A DNA stretch of 64,000 nt from Clytia hemisphaerica (GCA_902728285.1 CACVBU010000050.1:1894060-1958059); one strand, 5' to 3'. Positions 1 to 12,489 are shown, numbered from the stretch's first letter. Notes: a model not told the origin generated them from the sequence alone. Made by a program: numbers and translations.

Positions 1-611
1 TTATAAATAGTTATTGTATTCTAACAAAAGCTTTAGAAAAAAGTTGACTGAGTTTAAATTGCTTATTTTATCCTAAATATTCAATAAATTACGGTTTAAA
101 CGATATATTTGACATTAAAAATAAATTTGTATTGGAAAAGTGTCAATTTTTATGACACCTTACTGTCAGAAATGTCATCATGCTCAAGGTGTGAAAGATT
201 TTAGGTGTCAAATTTTTTTTCATTTTAAGGATTAATAAAAGTTAGGAATTTACAGAAAATTTCACGGCAAAAGCTCTATTATTTCAGGAGCTATTACCAA
301 TAGTTTGACCTCCGAACAGAAAGAGCCCCCCCCCTAGGCCGAATAGGGTTAAGGGAACTTATATTGGTGAGATTTGACCATTTTTTTAATTTGGGCTGAT
401 TTGGGCAAAAATTGATATTCGCCATAATTTATACTAAAGGGCATCATCTTATGCATCTACCATTTGCTTACACAGTAGTTTTAAACAAGACAAAAAACAA
501 CTTTCTCCCTCTTATGCCAAACAGGCATGAGAAGAATGCCTCCTTTTATATCATAACATACACTTTATTAGATTTGCGTTATGAATTGAGTCTGTTTGAA
601 TTTCTTTTTAG
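1..611 (+). other. Intron of the RRM1 gene (3' part)
   Basis: This stretch precedes the first visible RRM1 exon and ends in a pyrimidine-rich acceptor with AG at 610-611. I see no earlier RRM1 exon in any frame, so the exons for the N-terminal ATP-cone region must lie upstream of the window. A short C-run near 328-336 is the only notable feature. The small open frame at 412-636 does not resemble RRM1 until it meets the exon, and there it is in the wrong frame. Confidence 0.75.
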
Positions 612-3600
612 ACCCTCGAAAGATCGTACCTTTTAAGGATCAATGGAAAGCCTGCAGAGCGTCCACAGCATATGTTAATGAGAGTATCAGTTGGTATTCA
701 CGGTAAAGATATTGAGGCTGCTATTGAAACGTACAATCTGATGTCTGAAAAATGGTTCACACACGCCTCTCCTACTCTTTTCAATTCTGGTACCCCAAGA
801 CCTCAGATGTCAAGTTGTTTTTTGTTAGCAATGAGAGATGATAGCATTGAAGGCATCTTTGACACTCTAAAACAGTGTGCTGTAATTTCAAAGTGGGCTG
901 GTGGTATTGGTCTTCACACACATTGTATAAGAGCTTCTGGAAGCTACATAGCTGGGGTAAGCTTCAATGATATATTTGAGTGATTATTAAAGTAAAATCT
1001 TTCCTAGTAGATTTCTTTGCAAAAATAGAAATAAGTTGCAAAAAACAGATGTTGAAACAAGGTTCAAAATCCAAAGTCTAAAAGAAATTCCAAGTGTTTT
1101 GACCGTCTGTTATATTATCTTATATTTGTTTATATTGTAAAGGTATTTTAAAGTCATTTTATTCTTTTAAAAATATGAACAAAATTTTTGTTTGATTTAG
1201 ACAAATGGACACTCAAATGGTTTGGTTCCAATGTTGCGTGTTTACAACAATGCTGCTCGTTATGTTGATCAAGGTGGAAACAAGAGACCTGGATCTATCG
1301 CTGTTTATTTGGAGCCATGGCATGCTGATATTCTGGAATTCTTAGATTTGAAGAAAAACACTGGAAAAGAGGAACAGGTAACCTACAGTTTATTCACAGG
1401 ATCCTGTGAAAGTTGAACCACTTAACAAAAGTGAGATTCTTTGGATCAAAATTCTATAATACTTTGTATTTTGCTTTTTAGAGAGCCCGTGATTTGTTCT
1501 TTGCACTCTGGATGTGTGACTTATTCATGAAAAGAGTTGAGACTAAAGGAACTTGGTCCTTGATGTGTCCACATGAATGTCCAGGTCTCTCAGACTCCTA
1601 TGGTGAAGAATTTGAAAAGTTATATGAAGGTTATGAAAAAGAAGGTAAATTCAGAAGGCAAATTCCAGCTCAAAAACTTTGGTATGCAATCTTGGAGTCT
1701 CAAGTCGAAACTGGCACACCTTACATATTATACAAAGATTCTTGTAATAAGAAAAGTAACCAAAAGGTATGTAGTTTTGACTCTTTCATAATTATCATTT
1801 GCAAAGTAGTTCAAATTTTGTTTACCAAATGTTATTCTTTACTTAGATTTCTGCTAACTTGTATTCAAAGTTATTTCAGCTTTGATTAAACTTAAAGAGA
1901 TACACACTCTTTTTTATAAGAATACTTGTTTTTGGCTGAGGGTGAGCTATTCTTATTTTTCAATTGATCTAAACAATACGCCTATTGTTTTAACTCTGAA
2001 ATCTCAACCTGATATTCTTATAAAAATTTAAAAAAGTGTGTATAAACTGTTGTAACATTCTTAGAAAATAAAGTATATCTTATATAAAGTATATATAATT
2101 TACCTTGGCTAGCTATTAAAAATTTGAAAGCTCAATAAACAATTGACTGATTTTTTATTACCCAACATGCCCAGTCAAACTTATATTTTTCTATTCTAGA
2201 ACCTTGGTGTCATTAAATGTAGTAATCTTTGCACTGAGATTGTTGAATACACCGCTCCTGATGAGGTAATCCTAATTTCCTTAAACTGTTATCAAACGAT
2301 AATGAACCAAACTAAGGAAAATTCTACTGCTCGTGGCAATGAACTCAAAAATACAAACTTAAATTTCCGGACTAAAGACAAATGCAAAAAAGGTTTTAAA
2401 ATGACGTTTGGTGAGGACTGAGAGTTTTTTTTTATCTGGTTATCCCTTTGAGCTGTGTCCATAAACATTTTTTTGTAACCTCTGGTGAGACCAAGACCCA
2501 TAATTCAATCAATATCTGTTATCCTTTAGATTGCTGTTTGCAATTTGGCATCTATTGCTGTCAACAAATTTGTCACTGAAAATAGAGAAGAAGTTCAAAT
2601 GCCAAATGGAGAAATTAAAATAAAGAAGAGTGGAACTTTTGACTTCAACAAATTGAAAGAAGTTGCCAAAACCGTCACTAAAAATCTGAACAAAGTTATT
2701 GACAGGAATTTCTACCCTTGTGAAGAAGCTCGCAACTCCAACATGAGACACAGACCCATTGGTATTGGAATCCAGGTAATGTTTTATTTGTATCATAATT
2801 AGCCGCTTTAGATTCAACTGGCAAATGATGACTTTGTGCCCTGAATTGGAAATCTGTGCCTTCTAAACAAACTTGAATGAGGATTTTTACTGTTCTTTAT
2901 CTTATCTGTTACATTAAGATACTTGTATCAGTTGTAAAGGGGAACAAAAATCATAAATTGACATTCTGGCTGATTACGACATCTTGTGTCTATAACTACA
3001 TGGTGTTTTCTTGAAATGTCAAACATTTTTGGCTCGTCTTCAAATCCAAGTTCAGGTGTTTAGTCGAGGCTTCCTTTAATGCTGCATTCTTTAGTAATCT
3101 GATGCCTATTTTAGAAAATCAACTGATAGTCTTGGTTCCTATAAAAATGAAAAATTTAAAGCTTATAATTTTTCCTTAGGGTCTTGCTGATGCGTTCATT
3201 CTCATGAGATATCCTTTCGAATCAGAAGAAGCCGCAGATCTGAACAGAAAAGTCTTTGAAACAATATATTACGGTGCATTGGAATCCTCATGTGAATTGG
3301 CTGAGCGTGACGGCACTTATAAAACTTATCCTGGTTGTCCAGTTAGCCAAGGAATTTTGCAATACGACATGTGGAATGTTACCCCTTCCAATATGTGGGA
3401 TTGGGCAGCACTCAAAGAAAAGATTGCTAAGTAAGTCTTTTTCAAAGTTCCACTTCCAGTAGACCTATTCATTTAACCATTTACAATGTTTTCAAAATTT
3501 TCCATCCTTAATCCGTGAAAGTTTGTAGACGAATTCTTATTCTCATGTCTTTTACTTTTTAGACACGGCATCAGAAACAGTCTTCTGTTAGCTCCAATGC

Positions 3601-4505
3601 CTACAGCATCAACAGCTCAAATTCTTGGCAATAACGAATCGTTTGAACCATTCACCAGTAACATCTATTCAAGACGTGTTTTATCTGGCGAATTTCAAGT
3701 GGTCAATAAACATTTGGTTAAAGATCTTACTGAATTAGATTTGTGGAATGATGATATGAAAAACACCTTGGTAGCTCATAACGGATCTGTACAGGTAAAA
3801 ATAGTTTTAGCAAATAATGCTCATTGATATCCAAAATTTCGTTTTCAACGAAAAGACTTTTAGAAAAATACTCCGCTTATAACTTCAAACCACATCAGAC
3901 GAGCATTAAGAAAATTTGTTAATTTGTTTAATCTTTCATTTAGAATATTGACGAAATTCCGAGCGAGATCAAAGCATTGTACAAGACAGCCTGGGAAATG
4001 AAGATGAAGACAATGATCAACATGGCTGCTGATCGAGCTGCTTTCATTGACCAATCTCAGTCATTCAATATCTTTGTTGGAGTACCAAACTTTGCTAAAT
4101 TGACCGCCATTCACTTTTACGGATGGAAAAAGGTAATTTTAACATTAAATTTTCTTTGCAATCACACATAGCTCTTGCACTAAGTGAGGTATTTTAAATT
4201 GGTATTAATTATGATGATTCTTTGTTTGTCTTTTTATTTGCTTGCTACACTATTTCGTCAAAAATTTATGCGTAATTGCGGGTCTACTGCTTTGGTGTTT
4301 TTTACTTTGTGTAGTCAAAACTATTGTATTTACCTTTATTTTCCAGGGATTGAAGACTGGTATGTACTACTTGCGAACGAAGCCAGCTGCAAACGCTATT
4401 CAATTCACTGTTGACCAAACCAAACTGAAAAATCGCGAAAAGAACGAAGCTGACATTATGTGCTCTATCGATAACAAAGAAGCCTGCATTTCTTGCTCAG
4501 GTTAA
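612..4505 (+). CDS. RRM1: Ribonucleoside-diphosphate reductase large subunit, 5'-partial (9 exons)
   Basis: This is the large (R1) subunit of class Ia ribonucleotide reductase, which reduces ribonucleoside diphosphates to deoxyribonucleotides in the cytosol together with the R2 subunit. The exons are 612-956, 1201-1377, 1482-1766, 2200-2265, 2530-2775, 3180-3430, 3563-3794, 3944-4132 and 4347-4505. All have GT-AG borders, the phases agree, and together they encode 649 residues. Human RRM1 has 792, so about 155 N-terminal residues (the ATP cone and nearby) are missing upstream. Visible catalytic elements are the SSC motif (human C218), NLCTE (N427, C429, E431), AVCNLAS (C444), the tyrosine pair in GMYYLRT (Y737/Y738) and the C-terminal redox pair CISC just before the stop. 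The motifs [24 protein letters not shown] and RRVLSGEFQ are family signatures. One oddity is SKWAGGIG, where human has SKSAGGIG and yeast SKTAGGIG. Identification is very secure; the boundaries are sound by reading. Confidence 0.96.
1901..2043. repeat. Short hairpin-forming inverted repeat in RRM1 intron
   Basis: TACACACTCTTTTTTATAAG at 1901-1920 is matched in inverted orientation by the sequence ending at about 2043 (ATTCTTATAAAAATTTAAAA then AAGTGTGTA). The arms are about 24-29 bases with a small gap, and the loop is about 90 bases. It is probably a decayed MITE inside the intron between the exons ending at 1766 and starting at 2200. Confidence 0.55.
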
Positions 4506-4614
4506 CAAGTGAGACTTTAGATATTGTTTAAGTGTGGTATCTATTGAATCTGCGCCGTAGATGTGAATACTGTGTGTGCAGTTACCCTCCGGGAAGGGAA
4601 ATTTCAAAGGACTC

Positions 4615-4620
4615 AATAAA
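4615..4620 (+). terminator. Polyadenylation signal AATAAA for RRM1
   Basis: A canonical AATAAA hexamer lies 110 bases after the RRM1 stop codon, within ACTCAATAAAAAGATGTG. The next downstream sequence is T-rich and G/T-rich, as expected for a cleavage region. Confidence 0.6.
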
Positions 4621-6745
4621 AAGATGTGTATATATTTCTAAAATTTGTATAAAAATAATCTACTTATATTTAGTATTCGGTTACGTTTAACTTTTATTTA
4701 CTTAGCATAACATGTAAAGAAATAACAAAAGACAAAAAATTTTAAATTTGCAAGATATTTTGTTTTGCAAATTCATTTTCTAGATAATTTTGATCATTTT
4801 TATTAATGAACTTGTAAAACTATATAAACCTTCATAGAAAAACTACAAAAATATAATACAGATCAAAAATGTTTAACTTGCTTGCCTAATGCTTTTCCAA
4901 CGTTTCTAGATTAGATTGTATGAACTGGTCTCACGTATCTTGTTCGTCATAATTCCAAGTAGGGTAAACATGCTTAAACGTTCCGTAGTTCTCTCGTAGA
5001 TTCTTATCGATCCTTAGCTTAAAGAAAGCTGCAATAAATTGTTCAAATTTTTACTAGCAAAATAAAGTCATTTCTCAAATCAAATGGATAAGTTTTTTGA
5101 AATGCTGCAATAGACCTTGGGCTTGCTTAGTGTTCTACTTTATGATTAAGAAAATGTCACGAATACTATGTATTCTACGCCTGTAATTTTTTAGCTTCAT
5201 TAAGCTCTATTGTCATCAAACGATACTGTTTTCCCCGTTCAACCTGCCTTATATGCGTGATTTTAATTTCTGAAGGATGTTTGACGTTAGCATTTTTTTA
5301 GATTTTCATGATCAATCGTAGGATGACTGAACTTTCTCCTAAAACATTCTTGGTACACTTCCAGGATATTTTCGATGTTTTTTTAGCACACCGGGAAAAA
5401 TTACTTTCTAAAGCGTAGACAATATGTTACTTTTTCACCTACAATCATGGTAAGACTATGTTGACATTTTTGAAAGTAAATTAACGATTTACAGAATTAA
5501 AAATTCGGATGACTATTTTATTCGAATGGCATTTTCAGGCTCGCAACTTTATCTAATGGCATATTTCGATTTGGTAAGGCTAGTGGGACTTTCCCATGCT
5601 TTTGGATCCTAAGTCTCATGCTAAAACTCTACTTTCTAACCCTTAAAAACTACTTGACTTTTTTGAAAATTTGGAGCGTATACCTTTTTTGCCATACATC
5701 CTGCCAATGATTGTACCCAAAGTCTTTGTCTTTTTTCACTGTAAAGTGACAAATTCGACGAAAAGGAGCCTACCAACGCTATTTTTGTACACCAGTGGAT
5801 TTTAGATTTTTTAAATCCCTGTATCCCATATCCTACTTGGGCAAAGACAAATCATTTATCATGATGTCTACTACTTTAGGCGTACAAACTTTCTCGAATT
5901 TTCGCTTTTGCGAAAGTAAATGGAAAATTCTTGACAGGGCTATTCGTGAACGTTTATGTTCGCGAAAAATTTTTGGCATATGATTATCCTTTGAAAGCTC
6001 TTTTTAAAGTCCGTCTTTAGCGGATTTAAGGAATATTTTTCACTTTTAAGGCAATTTTTATTCGAAAATTCTCATTTTTATCCAACGATTTGCGAAAGTT
6101 TATGCTCGCGAAAAACATTTATTCCTCAAATATTCGCAAAATTAAATGTTGCAAATTTCGCGATTGTTCGAACTCGCGAAAGTTTCTGCCCGCAAAAGTT
6201 TGTACGCCTAAAGTACCACCTAGGTCAGAAGAGCTAGGATTCATATATATCTTTGGGAATCTCCACCAAATCAATGATGTAGAAAGGGAAAAGTTTTGTA
6301 GTATATTGAGGATGAATTCCGTATCTTTCCAATCCGGGTGCCGGTGGTCCAAATGGGGTGCTATTTCAGCTTTACATTGTAGTGTCTTGACACCAAAAAA
6401 GTTGAATTTGTATCCATCCTTTGTTTTGATTAATTTGTGGCACATAAAGCCAGGGGTATGGTAGTAACATAGCTCCATGATCTGGCATGATACTCGAGAC
6501 ATAAAATTAATTAAAAAATTTAAATGACCAGGGTCTCTTAAAACTATTCACATTGTTATGATTTTTTTATCGAACAGACGCTAAAAATTTACATAAACCC
6601 TTCAAAAATAACAATTGTTTGTTTGGCCTATTTATATTTAATACACTTGGATGCAAATCATCAGAATGGGATTGATTCAAACCCTTTTTAATGGTAAAAT
6701 GTTTATGTTGTTTGTCGGGACATTGTCTTTTGAATGCAAAATTAT
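4621..6745. other. Intergenic stretch between RRM1 and the phospholipase gene
   Basis: I see no convincing exon here. It lies between the 3' ends of two convergent genes. The only structured element is the MITE at 5872-6215. The overlapping open frames at 6090-6464 (+) and 6119-6502 (-) start inside that MITE and have no recognisable domain. Confidence 0.6.
5872..6215. mobile_element. MITE with perfect 21-bp terminal inverted repeats and TA target site
   Basis: The left end TACTTTAGGCGTACAA-ACTTT is repeated exactly in reverse complement at the right end (AAAGTTTGTACGCC-TAAAGTA, ending at 6215). The outermost TA on each side is probably the duplicated target, as for Tc1/mariner-type elements. 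The interior (about 300 bp) is rich in TTCGCG and GCGAAA words arranged as smaller inverted repeats. There is no coding capacity. A similar architecture (TACTTTAATGTCAG ends, TTCGCG interior) recurs at 46334-46732. Confidence 0.85.
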
Positions 6746-9700
6746 TCAGATGACCATGGATTCGATTGTTGAAAAGAGTTCTTCATTTTCAAGAATATCT
6801 AGATGACCTACATCCGGTAACTCATGAATGGTCACATTCTCTTTCTGCAAGTCTGCAAACATTTCACATAAAACTAAAGATTCCAAATTGACCGAACCAT
6901 CTCCATGCCCATATTCAAACCCGATCGGATGATCGGGAAATCCGGATTTGTCAAAAATTAACCGGTTAACAGTAGAGTTAAGTTTGTTACCATAGAAACA
7001 TGATATTGGAACACCAGGTGACATTTTCATAAGTTCAGTATTATTGACTATTTGCTCCATCATTAGCGTTCCTTCGTGAAAGCCAACTTGGTCTAGATAT
7101 CCACTAATATTTGATATGATGAATGTTTTGTTACTGATTTGTGCAAACACGTAATCGTCACTCCAGGCAAACCGACTTGGCAATAAAACTAAATTACTTG
7201 TAAAAGATCTTTGACCAGCGCGTACGTCTAAAGGTTCGATCACTCGTTCTAATTTCTTATCCACGAAGCCGGATGCATAGACGAGCGTCTCCAAAATACT
7301 ACCACCGAACGGGGCTGGAAACAAAAGGAAATTATTAAGAATTTATGTTAGTAAGCACAGACTTTCTACCCTCAAGAGCCGAAGTTAAGTGCCAGCTTTT
7401 TTATAATAAAGCTCTTTTATCATATATTTAATTATCATAGCTTCACAGCTACGGTAGCAAAGACACCTCTTTCCCAGCAACATTCAACTATTGAGCAATT
7501 TTTTAGTTATTACTGATAGAACAAAGGAGCTACCGCTGTTTACGGTCTCAGTATCTTATCTTAAGCGACTGTTGATAGCTTAAAAGTTTATTTCAAATTC
7601 TCATAGATTCAATGATCTTTCCATTTGTGAAAAGAATTCAGTGTGTTTATTTCTAATGGGAATCCAGTTCCAAAACACTCATTCTTGCATATTTCCTGTG
7701 GCTGAGAAAAAGAACAAATATAAATTTTCGAAGATACCTATGTTTGTTTTAGGTACATTTAAAGAAATGGCTAATTACCTGCTAAAGCAATCCACTGTTT
7801 GATGAATTTCTTTTTCCATGATTTCGATACTTTATTGAGGAAATATAACGTCATCAATCCACCATAGCTGTGAGTGATTAGGGTTACCGCTTCGTTGTTG
7901 TTAAGAACGTATGTTTCTTCGATCAAATCTTTCAGCTCATTGAAATAATTGTGTGGTGTCGTATCTGGTGTAAAGAATTTATTTATTTGAAAACAAAATA
8001 GTGGTTTCCCTTGACAAATCTTTTGATAAATCTCATAAAAATAAGTGAAGAAAAGTTTTCGAAAAATTACTTCCCAAAACGAGTTAAAGAGCTTTGTGAA
8101 TAATTTTTCTCCTCACGATAAATTCAAAGTTCTAGGGACAAAATGATTAGATTATCTCCACCGTTACTACTAGAAATAAAAAAAGTTTTCTTACAACGAA
8201 ACACAAAACAGCCAGATTCTACCTCAAATCGTTACTTAGAATAAGTGAAAGTTTTCTTAAAACAAGACACGAAATGACCAGATTCTACCTCAAACCGTTA
8301 CTTAGAATAAGTGAAAGTTTTCTTAAAACAAGACACAAAATGACCAGATTCTACCTCAAATCGTTACTTAGAATAAGTGAAAGTTTTCTTAAAACAAGAC
8401 ACGAAATGACCAGATTCTACCTCAAATCGTTACTTAGAATAAGTGAAAGTTTTCTTAAAACGAGACACGAAATGACCAGATTCTACCTCAAACCGTTACT
8501 TAGAATAAGTGAAAGTTTTCTTAAAAGAAGACACAAAATGACCAGATTCTACCTCAAATCGTTACTTAGAATAAGTGAAAGTTTTCTTAAAACAAGACAC
8601 GAAATGACCAGATTCTACTCAAATCGCTACTTAGAATAAGTGAAAGTTTTCTTAAAAGAAGACACGAAATGACCAGATTCTACCTCAAACCGTTACTTAG
8701 AATAAGTGAAAGTTTTCTTAAAACAAGACACGAAATGACCAGATTCTACCTCAAATCGTTACTTAGAATAATTGAAAGTTTTCTTAAAACAAGACACGAA
8801 ATGACCAGATTCTACCTCAAATCGTTACTTAGAATAAGTGAAAGTTTTCTTACAACAAGACACCAAATGACCAGATTCTACCTCAAATCGTTACTTAGAA
8901 TAAGTGAAAATAAGTGAAAGTTTTCTTAAAACAAGACACAAAATGACCAGATTCTACCTCAAATCGTTACTTAGAATAAGTGAAAGTTTTCTTTCAACAA
9001 GACACCAAATGACCAGATTCTACCTCAAATCGTTACTTAGAATAAGTGAAAGTTTTCTTAAAAGACGACACGAAATGACCAGATTCTACCTCAAACCGTT
9101 ACTTAGAATAAGTGAAAGTTTTCTTAAAACAAGACACGAAATGACCAGATTCTACCTCAAACCGTTACTTAGAATAAGTGAAAGTTTTCTTAAAACAAGA
9201 CACGAAATGACAAGATTCTACCTCAAATCGTTACTTAGAATAATTAAAAACTTTCTTAAAACAAGACACAAAATGACCAGATTCTACCTCAAACCGTTAC
9301 TTAGAATAAGTGAAAGTTTTTTTTAAAACAAGACACGAATTGACCAGATTCTACCTCAAATCGTTACTTAGAATAATTAAAAACTTTCTTAAAACAAGCC
9401 ACAAATTGACCAGATTCTACCTCAAATCGTTACTTAGAATAAGTGAAAGTTTTCTTAAAACAAGACACGAAATGACCAGATTCTACCTCAAATCGTTACT
9501 TAGAATAAGTGAAAGTTTTCTTAAAACAAGACACGAAATGACCAGATTCTACCTCAAATCGTTACTTAGAATAAGTGAAAGTTTTCTTACAACAAGACAC
9601 CAAATGACCAGATTCTACCTCAAATCGTTACTTAGAATAAGTGAAAATAAGTGAAAGTTTTCTTAAAACAAGACACAAAATGACCAGATTCTACCTCAAA

Positions 9701-12321
9701 TCGTTACTTAGAATAAGTGAAAGTTTTCTTTCAACAAGACACCAAATGACCAGATTCTACCTCAAATCGTTACTTAGAATAAGTGAAAGTTTTCTTAAAA
9801 CAAGACACAAAATAACCAGATTCTACCTCAAACCGTTACTTAGAATAAGTGAAAGTTTTTTTAAAACAAGACACGAATTGACCAGATTCTACCTCAAATC
9901 GTTACTTAGAATAAGTGAAGTTTTCTTAAAACAAGACACAAAATAACCAGATTCTACCTGAAATCGTTACTTAGAATAAGTGAAAGTTTTCTTAAAACAA
10001 GACACGAAATGACCAGATTCTACCTCAAATCGTTACTTAGAATAAGTGAAAGTTCTCTTACAACAAGACAAGAAATGACCAGATTCTACCTCAAACCGTT
10101 ACTTAGAATAAGTGAAAGTTTTCTTAAAACAAGACACGAAATGACCAGATTCTACCTCAAATCGTTACTTAGAATAAGTGAAAGTTTTCTTACAACAAGA
10201 CACCAAATGACCAGATTCTACCTCAAATCGTTACTTAGAATAAGTGAAAATAAGTGAAAGTTTTCTTAAAACAAGACACAAAATGACTAGATTCTACCTC
10301 AAATCGTTACTTAGAATAAGTGAAAGTTTTCTTACAACAAGACACCAAATGACCAGATTCTACCTCAAATCGTTACTTAGAATAATTAAAAACTTTCTTA
10401 AAACAAGACACAAAATGACCAGATTCTACCTCAAATTCGTTACTTAGAGTAAGTGAAAGTTTTCTTACAACAAGACACCAAATGACCAGATTCGGCCTCA
10501 AATCGTTACTTAGAATAAGTGAAAGTTTTCTTAAAACAAGACACAAAATGACCAGATTCTACCTCAAATCGTTACTTAGAATAAGTGAAAGTTTTCTTAA
10601 AACAAGACACGAAATGACAAGATTCTACCTCAAATCGTTACTTAGAATAATTAAAAACTTTCTTAAAACAAGACACAAAATGACCATATTCTACCTCAAA
10701 CCGTTACTTAGAATAAGTGAAAGTTTTCTTAAAACAAGACACGAATTGACCAGATTCTACCTCAAATCGTTACTTAGAATAATTAAAAACTTTCTTAAAA
10801 CAAGCCACAAATTGACCAGATTCTACCTCAAAACGTTACTTAGAATAAGTGAAAGTTTTCTTAAAACAAGACACGAAATGACCAGATTCTACCTCAAAAT
10901 GTTACTTTAAACAAGTAGAAATTTGATGATAAGAAATTCACGCTCCAAAGAAGTATAAATTTTCTAAAATAAGAAATAAGAAATCGAGAACAACAAATGA
11001 ATTTCAAATCACCTGGAGAGTACCTAAAGTCATATGGGGCTGCTCTTATTTCTTTGTTTCGCTCGTAGCCCATGGTAACAAAATATTCGACCAGTGATTT
11101 CATGTAAGGAATCACACCAACACTATCGAGGTACTCAACGCTCTCTGTCCGCCCAAACTCAGGAACTTTAGTTTCGACTCCTTGAACATCGCTTGTCGTC
11201 ATCTTCTCCAAATCCCATTCCAACCTTCAAATAAGAATGTAAAATTTCTTTTGGTGATAATTCAATATACCCTTGTACCACAGACCATGGTAGAACCCCC
11301 TTTCCCACTGTCAAAATAGCTCGAGAAATTATCCTATGAAATGTTTTCCACATCGCAACTCACTAAGCTCACTGTCATTCCCAATTGGAAGTTACTGTAA
11401 AATTTGAGAATCCTACTTGATATCTGAGCTGTAAACAAAAAATCATATCCAAGCGATTTCTAATCCCCATTGGTATTTAGTTATTCCGTGTTATCCTTGC
11501 TGGACAATAATTTCTCATCGGGTCACTGGGACAAGGGTTGTTTGAATATTTAAGGGTTGTCTACTATTTACTCGTCACCATTGCTAGTTTATCAGTTTTT
11601 TTGTATGTTTCTTGAATTCATAGCGTTAAAAAATATTTTTTTTGTTAAACTGATTTATAAAAGCCCACTGGGGGTTTGTGATGGTGTAGCAAAAAGAAGC
11701 TCATTTAACGATTCAAAATTTTACGAGTGTGTACAGATAAAATTGAACAAGTGAAATCTTTCTCTGGTTGGGTATTGTTTTGTTGAATATCTGATAATAC
11801 CTGATATTATCAGCCCAGCATTTTGTGAAGCCAGGGAAGGGTGCCGTCAAATCAAACCATAGAGTATAGAAAGTGATTGTGGATGATAGACAATACCAGG
11901 CTGGTTTCCATTTCTTGCCTGTTAATTTTGCTTCCAGACGGTTTCCACCTGTTCCTGGGACTAAAATTAAAAAAATTAGTAAATCATTATCACGCAATTT
12001 AACCACTCTGGTATAAAGTTTGAATTCCAATGCTGGTAGTCTAGCATACTGATTTCCAACTATTTTTTTGGATGGTTATTCATGACGTTGTGTTTTCTAC
12101 GGAAAGACCCCATTTTTTGTTGGCGAAAACTGGTTGTTTCCGTAAAAATACATTACGTCATGAATATCATGAATTGAAAAAAATTATCTACAAGATAAAA
12201 GAGAAGACATTTTACTCAAAGAAGACTTACTCAGTATAATGGGAGACTTTGCAATCGACACATCAACTACAATGACCAACACAATGAAGAATGTTGGAAA
12301 TGAATTCGAAATCCATTGCAT
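6746..12321 (-). CDS. PLA2G15: Lysosomal phospholipase A2 / LCAT-like acyltransferase (5 exons, complete)
   Basis: This is a group XV phospholipase A2-like enzyme (LCAT family), which hydrolyses or transfers acyl chains of phospholipids in lysosomes. Exons on the minus strand in transcript order are 12321-12231, 11960-11801, 11224-11013, 7964-7779 and 7314-6746, giving 405 aa (human 412) with consistent phases. It opens with a hydrophobic signal peptide (MQWISNSFPTFFIVLVIVV). This is followed by PIILIPGTGGNRLEAKL, the Cys pair of the lid loop (WYCLSS ... FTKCWADNIR), APYDFRYSP, the nucleophile elbow THSYGG (Ser187), APFGG, the acid in GDGSVN (Asp355) and the base in VGHLD (His387). Several N-glycosylation sequons fit a lysosomal or secreted protein. 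The third intron (7965-11012) is dominated by a 66-bp satellite array. The start is the only ATG leading into a signal peptide. Orthology to PLA2G15 rather than LCAT itself is my judgement from overall similarity. Confidence 0.93.
8136..10910. repeat. 66-bp minisatellite array, about 41 copies, in a phospholipase intron
   Basis: The tandem unit of 66 bases starts ATGACCAGATTCTACCTCAA and ends in GACACGAA. Copies differ mainly at a few positions (AAATCG/AAACCG, GAAATG/CAAATG/AAAATG, AAGTGAAAG/AATTAAAAA). Because 66 is a multiple of three, the plus strand reads as an open 22-residue repeat (MTRFYLKSLLRISES...). This is interrupted only where copies carry an 11-base insertion or a base change. 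The first copy (about 8136-8215) is strongly diverged, which suggests the array grew from unique intron sequence. It ends about 100 bases from the exon at 11013-11224. It lies antisense in an intron, so coding is unlikely. Confidence 0.95.
12076..12167. repeat. Small inverted repeat in first phospholipase intron
   Basis: TTATTCATGACGTTGTGTTT at 12076 onward pairs with AAATACATTACGTCATGAAT ending near 12166. Both arms continue into TTTCTACGGAAA/TTTCCGTAAAAA. The total is about 92 bp with a short loop, probably a tiny MITE. Confidence 0.55.
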
Positions 12322-12489
12322 TTTTTATCAAAAAACACCATAATAATCCCTTAATTGTTTTCTTTTGCAACATCTAGAAAATAAACTGCAGGATAAACTA
12401 TCGAAGATTGAAGTATGCAGAAAATGATTTAATTATCATAGTTTGGTTTTATGTTTCCTTTGTTTGAGTATAATTTACAACCATTGAGG

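Noticed and set aside
2509-2817. 102-aa minus-strand frame opposite an RRM1 exon
   Set aside because: It is the antisense of a clearly coding RRM1 exon.
6090-6502. Overlapping frames of 124 and 127 aa on opposite strands
   Set aside because: Both begin inside the MITE at 5872-6215, have no recognisable motif and no splice or polyadenylation context.
8274-10910. Series of plus-strand open frames of 67-142 aa reading MTRFYLKSLLRISES repeats
   Set aside because: They are the 66-bp minisatellite read in its stop-free frame, inside an intron and antisense to the phospholipase gene. They break at random copy variants and have no promoter or splice context. Kept only as a repeat and a finding.
8136-10910. 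CRISPR-like array
   Set aside because: The units are contiguous 66-bp tandem copies without unique spacers, in an intron of an animal gene.
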